Shown here: positions 24,084-27,066 of the stretch, piece after piece
Layout of the letters: each line of letters begins with the position of its first letter
Position numbering within the stretch: the stretch's first letter is position 1
Origin: an uncultured Hungatella sp.
Lineage (GTDB): Bacteria; Bacillota; Clostridia; Lachnospirales; Lachnospiraceae
Direction of reading: 5' to 3'
Length of the DNA stretch: 27,066 bases
Assembly: GCA_959018155.1 (NCBI GenBank)
Contig: CAUEKH010000001.1
Coordinates: 1 to 27,066, forward strand
Translations under genes and position numbers: made by a program
Notes under the pieces: generated by a model
Database searches by the model: none
What the model saw: the letters and a program-made list of their open reading frames with translations, nothing else
What the model was told of the DNA's origin: nothing

Positions 24084-25154
24084 ATGGATCGGGTTACGGA
24101 CAGGAAGAAAATTGATAGTTGCAACAAAGATGGACTTAATATCCATACTGAGGTGAGAGATGCGGGGAATATTGAAGCTGATGGCGCTGGACTCTCCGGG
24201 GCTGGCGGCGCGGGACATTCTGTTGCTGATGACGCTGGGCTCTCTGGACCTGACAGCGCTGGTCATTCTGTTGCTGACGACGCCAGGCGCACTACCGCTG
24301 CCGGCGAAGTCCCCGCCAGCCTGTTCACCAGAACATTAAACCGCTCATCTTCCGACATCGACATGAATCAGATTGTCGGCAGCCACGACATCCTCTTTCT
24401 CTGCCTTGACACACTCCGCTACGATGTAGCGGCGGCGGAGGAAGAAAAGGGGACAACGCCCGTGTTAAACCGCTACGGTTCCTGGGAGAAATGTCAGGCG
24501 CCCGGTAATTTTACCTATCCCTCCCACCACGCCATGTTTGCCGGATTTCTGCCCTGTGCCTTCGACGCAAAAAGCATTGGCGACCGCAAGCCCCTCTTCT
24601 TCCCTGTCAACGCAGGGATGGGAAGAAATGCGCCCCCAGGGGCCTTCGGCTTCTCCGGCGCTACCATTATGGAAGGGCTGGAAAAAATCGGATACGATAC
24701 CTGGTGCGTAGGCGGTGTGGCCTTCTTTGACAAACGTTCCGACTTAGGACGCGTTTTTCCGGGATATTTCCGGCACAGTTACTGGAATCCTTCCTTCTCC
24801 TGTCCTGTGAAGGACAGTGCCAGAAACCAGGTGGATTTCATTTTGAGGAAGCTGGAAAAGGCGGATCCCAGTGTCCCGATTTTTCTCTATGTCAATATTG
24901 ACGCCATCCATTATCCGAACTATTTTTATCTGGAAGGCGCGGTTCAGGATAGTATCGAAAGCCATGGCGCGGCACTCCGCTACGTAGATGGAGAACTCGG
25001 AAGGCTTTTCGATGGGTGGAAGGCGCTCCGGGAGAAAACTTTCGTTATCTGCTGTTCCGACCACGGGACGTGTTATGGAGAAGATGGCTGCCAGTTTCAC
25101 GGGATTAATCATCCGGCTGTCACTACAGTTCCATATAAGCATTTCATTTTATAA
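24084..25154 (+). CDS. STM4013-family alkaline-phosphatase/sulfatase-like hydrolase with repetitive N-terminal extension
   Basis: 356 residues. GGAGGG five bases before the ATG supports this start; the usual family start corresponds to Met94 (DMNQIVGSHDILF), which has no ribosome site. The first 93 residues are an extra low-complexity segment with a 16-residue repeat (33-48 and 49-64). From 100 on the protein shows the alkaline-phosphatase superfamily pattern: LCLDTLRYD (metal Asp109), FTYPSHHAMFAG with likely nucleophile Thr144, SDHGTCYGEDG (Asp326, His327) and HGINH (His339 or His343). There is no signal peptide, so it should be cytoplasmic, unlike most sulfatases. The family would hydrolyse or transfer a phosphate- or sulfate-like ester, with unknown substrate. 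It is followed after 37 bases by the STM4012-like gene. Confidence 0.85.
   Translation: MDRVTDRKKIDSCNKDGLNIHTEVRDAGNIEADGAGLSGAGGAGHSVADDAGLSGPDSAGHSVADDARRTTAAGEVPASLFTRTLNRSSSDIDMNQIVGSHDILFLCLDTLRYDVAAAEEEKGTTPVLNRYGSWEKCQAPGNFTYPSHHAMFAGFLPCAFDAKSIGDRKPLFFPVNAGMGRNAPPGAFGFSGATIMEGLEKIGYDTWCVGGVAFFDKRSDLGRVFPGYFRHSYWNPSFSCPVKDSARNQVDFILRKLEKADPSVPIFLYVNIDAIHYPNYFYLEGAVQDSIESHGAALRYVDGELGRLFDGWKALREKTFVICCSDHGTCYGEDGCQFHGINHPAVTTVPYKHFIL
24180..24275 (+). repeat. Two 48-bp tandem repeats inside the STM4013-like gene
   Basis: 24180-24227 and 24228-24275 encode D(G/D)AGLSG(A/P)(G/D)(G/S)AGHSVA twice. The DNA copies differ at several positions, many of them silent, so the duplication is not very recent. 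Confidence 0.8.
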
Positions 25155-25191
25155 AATTGAAACTACAAAAGTCAGGAGTCTATAAAATATC

Positions 25192-26568
25192 ATGAGTATC
25201 CACAGATACACCCAATATATGTACAGTTATCCCCACAAAACGGCGTACGGTCCACTGAATGGTGTGCGTCTTTCCGATTTCCTCACTCATTTATCCGGTC
25301 CCGGCCACAGTCTTTATCTCCATCTGCCATTTTGTGAGACCAAATGCGGTTATTGTAACCTGTTTTCCGTAACCGGACAGAATCACGAGGCCATAGAACG
25401 GTATTTAGATGGCTTGGAGCGCCAGATTCTCCAGTATGAACCCCTCTTTGCATCTGTGGACTGCGAATTCTCGGATTTTACCATCGGCGGAGGAACTCCA
25501 TTACTGCTCACGGATTCCCAGCTGGAACGTACTTTTTCATTGATACAGAACCATCTGCGTCTGAGCAGCAATGCAGAAATCATTATCGAGACTGCGCCAA
25601 ATCAGACCACCCCCGAAAAGCTGTCCCTGCTGAAAAATGCGGGTGTCACCAGGGTAAGTATGGGAATCCAGAGTTTCTTCGATGAGGAGTTACGGGCGCT
25701 TAAGCGGAGTCACCGGGCAGATAAGGCCCGCCGCGCGCTCTCCCTTTTGATGGAATCCGGATTTCCGTGTGTAAATGCTGATTTTATCTATGGTGTTCCC
25801 GGACAGAGTGTGGATTCCTTTCTCGCCTCCATCCGGGAGGCAGTCTCCTTCGGCCCGGAAGAACTCTTTCTCTACCCCCTGTACTTAAAGCACGGGGCGA
25901 TTCTGGAAAGGAAACTGGGGGAAGGAATTGTCCTCGATGAAGAGATGGCCTTCCGTCAGTACACGGAAGCCGCGGCATTTTTAAAATCATCGGGTTACCG
26001 TCAGGATTCTATGCGCCGGTTCGTCAAAATCGACAGTGCGGGGGCAAACAGGGAATTTTCTGACTGCGGATTCGGCAATACTATTTCCCTCGGCTGCGGA
26101 GGGAGAAGCTATCTCGGAAATCTCCATTTCTGCACCCCGTATACAATAACACGCGAGGGCTGTCTTGAGCAGATCCGGCAGTACGAGGAAACCAATGATT
26201 ACTGTGAAATCTCACATGGCTTTCTCCTCTCTCCGGACGAACAGAAGCGCCGCTATGCGATCCGCCACCTGCTGATTCTGCCCGGCCTTTGCAGGGAAAC
26301 GTATCAGGAACTATTCCATTCTGATATTTATGAGGACTTTCCCCTGCTGAAGGAATGGCTGGCAGACGGATATTTACAGGAATCCGGGGCAGAAAATGCG
26401 AGACACTCTTCCGGCGCCTGGATCTCCCTGACAGAAACCGGCCTGGGGCTGTCCGATTACCTGGGACCACAGCTTATTTCAAATGATGTGCGTAAAAAAA
26501 TGGAACACTGGGAGGAAGTGTATGGGACGCGGAACAATTCAGTATCGGGGAAGCTTAAAAAGCTGTAA
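25192..26568 (+). CDS. STM4012-family radical SAM protein (HemN-like)
   Basis: 458 residues. The ribosome site AGGAG lies 13 bases before the ATG, a little far. The radical SAM cluster motif CETKCGYC has Cys48, Cys52 and Cys55 and follows the HemN-like LYLHLPF strand. IGGGTP (98-103) is the SAM-binding GGE-like motif, and TRVSMGIQSF and NADFIYGVPGQ are later HemN-type signatures. The C-terminal part (about 370-450) looks like the winged HemN_C domain. These enzymes make a 5'-deoxyadenosyl radical from SAM. Relatives act as coproporphyrinogen oxidase, haem chaperone or methyltransferase; here no haem genes are near. The family's product is unknown. The next gene starts 47 bases before this one ends, so the two are tightly coupled. 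Confidence 0.9.
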   Translation: MSIHRYTQYMYSYPHKTAYGPLNGVRLSDFLTHLSGPGHSLYLHLPFCETKCGYCNLFSVTGQNHEAIERYLDGLERQILQYEPLFASVDCEFSDFTIGGGTPLLLTDSQLERTFSLIQNHLRLSSNAEIIIETAPNQTTPEKLSLLKNAGVTRVSMGIQSFFDEELRALKRSHRADKARRALSLLMESGFPCVNADFIYGVPGQSVDSFLASIREAVSFGPEELFLYPLYLKHGAILERKLGEGIVLDEEMAFRQYTEAAAFLKSSGYRQDSMRRFVKIDSAGANREFSDCGFGNTISLGCGGRSYLGNLHFCTPYTITREGCLEQIRQYEETNDYCEISHGFLLSPDEQKRRYAIRHLLILPGLCRETYQELFHSDIYEDFPLLKEWLADGYLQESGAENARHSSGAWISLTETGLGLSDYLGPQLISNDVRKKMEHWEEVYGTRNNSVSGKLKKL

Positions 26569-27066
26569 TTACAGTTGTTCGTACTGCCCTTTTGCCAAAA
26601 GAAAATCATCTACCGAAGAACTGGCCAGAGATCGGGAAAGCTGGTTTCGGTTCTGTGACACTGTTGAAAAAACCGGTGATATATATGGCGCTGTCATGGT
26701 GGTCCCTTATGGCGAAGCGCTCATTCACATCTGCTACTGGGAAGGTCTGGCCCGTTTAAGCCGACTCGATACCGTGGAGGCCGTCGGCGCCCAGACAAAT
26801 TTGAGTTTTCCAGTAGAAAAAATGCTAAATGAATACAGGAAGGCAGGCGGTCGATTGGAAAAACTGCGTTTATGGGCTACCTTCCATCCGGAAATGGTAA
26901 CCGTGGAAGATTTTACAGCGCAGTGTAAAAAGCTGTCAGCCTGCGGAGTCCAGATCTCCGCAGGGGCTGTCGGCGTTCCGGACAACATAGAAATATTAAA
27001 ACAGTTAAGAAAGTCTCTTCCCGACAGTATTTACTTATGGATTAACCGTATGGATGGGTTAAAACG
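26522..27066 (+). CDS. STM4011-family radical SAM protein (3' end outside window)
   Basis: The ATG at 26522 lies inside the end of the STM4012-like gene and has GGAGG seven bases upstream. About 181 residues are visible. The radical SAM motif is CNYSCSYC (Cys15, Cys19, Cys22), very near the N-terminus. An MVVPYGEALIH segment takes the place of the SAM-binding strand, and later strands (LRLWATFHPEM, VQISAGAVGV) fit a partial TIM barrel. This is a different radical SAM type from STM4012, closer to short peptide- or nucleoside-acting forms, though substrate cannot be told. It is the fifth member of the STM4011-STM4015 set. Overlap with the upstream gene suggests equal expression. Confidence 0.85.
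   Translation, partial: MGRGTIQYRGSLKSCNYSCSYCPFAKRKSSTEELARDRESWFRFCDTVEKTGDIYGAVMVVPYGEALIHICYWEGLARLSRLDTVEAVGAQTNLSFPVEKMLNEYRKAGGRLEKLRLWATFHPEMVTVEDFTAQCKKLSACGVQISAGAVGVPDNIEILKQLRKSLPDSIYLWINRMDGLK

Noticed and set aside
24084..25154. True secreted sulfatase
   Set aside because: No signal peptide and no C/S-x-P-x-R sulfatase signature; the TYPSHH motif fits a Thr-nucleophile alkaline-phosphatase relative better.

Overview
The window looks like a chromosomal piece from a gut-type Clostridia, most likely a Lachnospiraceae of the Enterocloster/Hungatella/Lacrimispora kind. The reasons are strong AGGAGG-type ribosome sites, a large GGDEF/EAL protein with mixed sensor domains, a DUF5107-TPR protein beside an AraC regulator, an exported polysaccharide lyase ending in choline-binding-type repeats, and a holin-like type I toxin. 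The genus is an inference from gene content. All family names come from reading the translations, not from a database search.

Layout. 1-3323 (-) is a cyclic-di-GMP signalling protein cut by the left edge. 3571-3969 (+) is a short DtxR/MntR-type metalloregulator. 4082-7393 (-) is a DUF5107-TPR protein, divergent from an AraC-type activator (7558-8454). 8735-10486 (+) is an ABC half-exporter, followed by an unusual 11-bp tandem repeat. 10712-12795 (+) holds two overlapping genes of the poorly understood STM4011-STM4015 set: STM4015 (leucine-rich repeat) and STM4014 (ATP-grasp). 12786-13500 holds a 183-bp duplicated segment carrying a type I toxin-antitoxin module, one copy intact and one cut off exactly at the end of STM4014. 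13657-18198 (-) is a secreted PL8 polysaccharide lyase. 18509-22960 (-) is a GntP permease / PEP mutase-isocitrate lyase-like / cupin / cyclase-family / ketopantoate reductase-like catabolic set, divergent from its likely GntR-FCD regulator (23317-24027, +). 24084 to the right edge (+) holds STM4013 (alkaline-phosphatase/sulfatase-like), STM4012 (HemN-like radical SAM) and STM4011 (second radical SAM, cut by the edge).

The main result is that the five STM4011-STM4015 genes are all present, in conserved order and on one strand, but are split by about 11.2 kb of unrelated sequence: the toxin module, the lyase, the catabolic operon and its regulator. Joining the AAGCTT at 12784-12789 to the AAGCTT at 24049-24054 gives STM4014 an in-frame end about 20 bases before STM4013, which would be a compact five-gene operon. 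The set combines two radical SAM enzymes, an ATP-grasp ligase, a metal-dependent hydrolase and a leucine-rich repeat protein, which suggests chemical modification of an unknown substrate, possibly a protein or peptide. Both STM4014 and STM4013 here carry extra low-complexity repeat segments.
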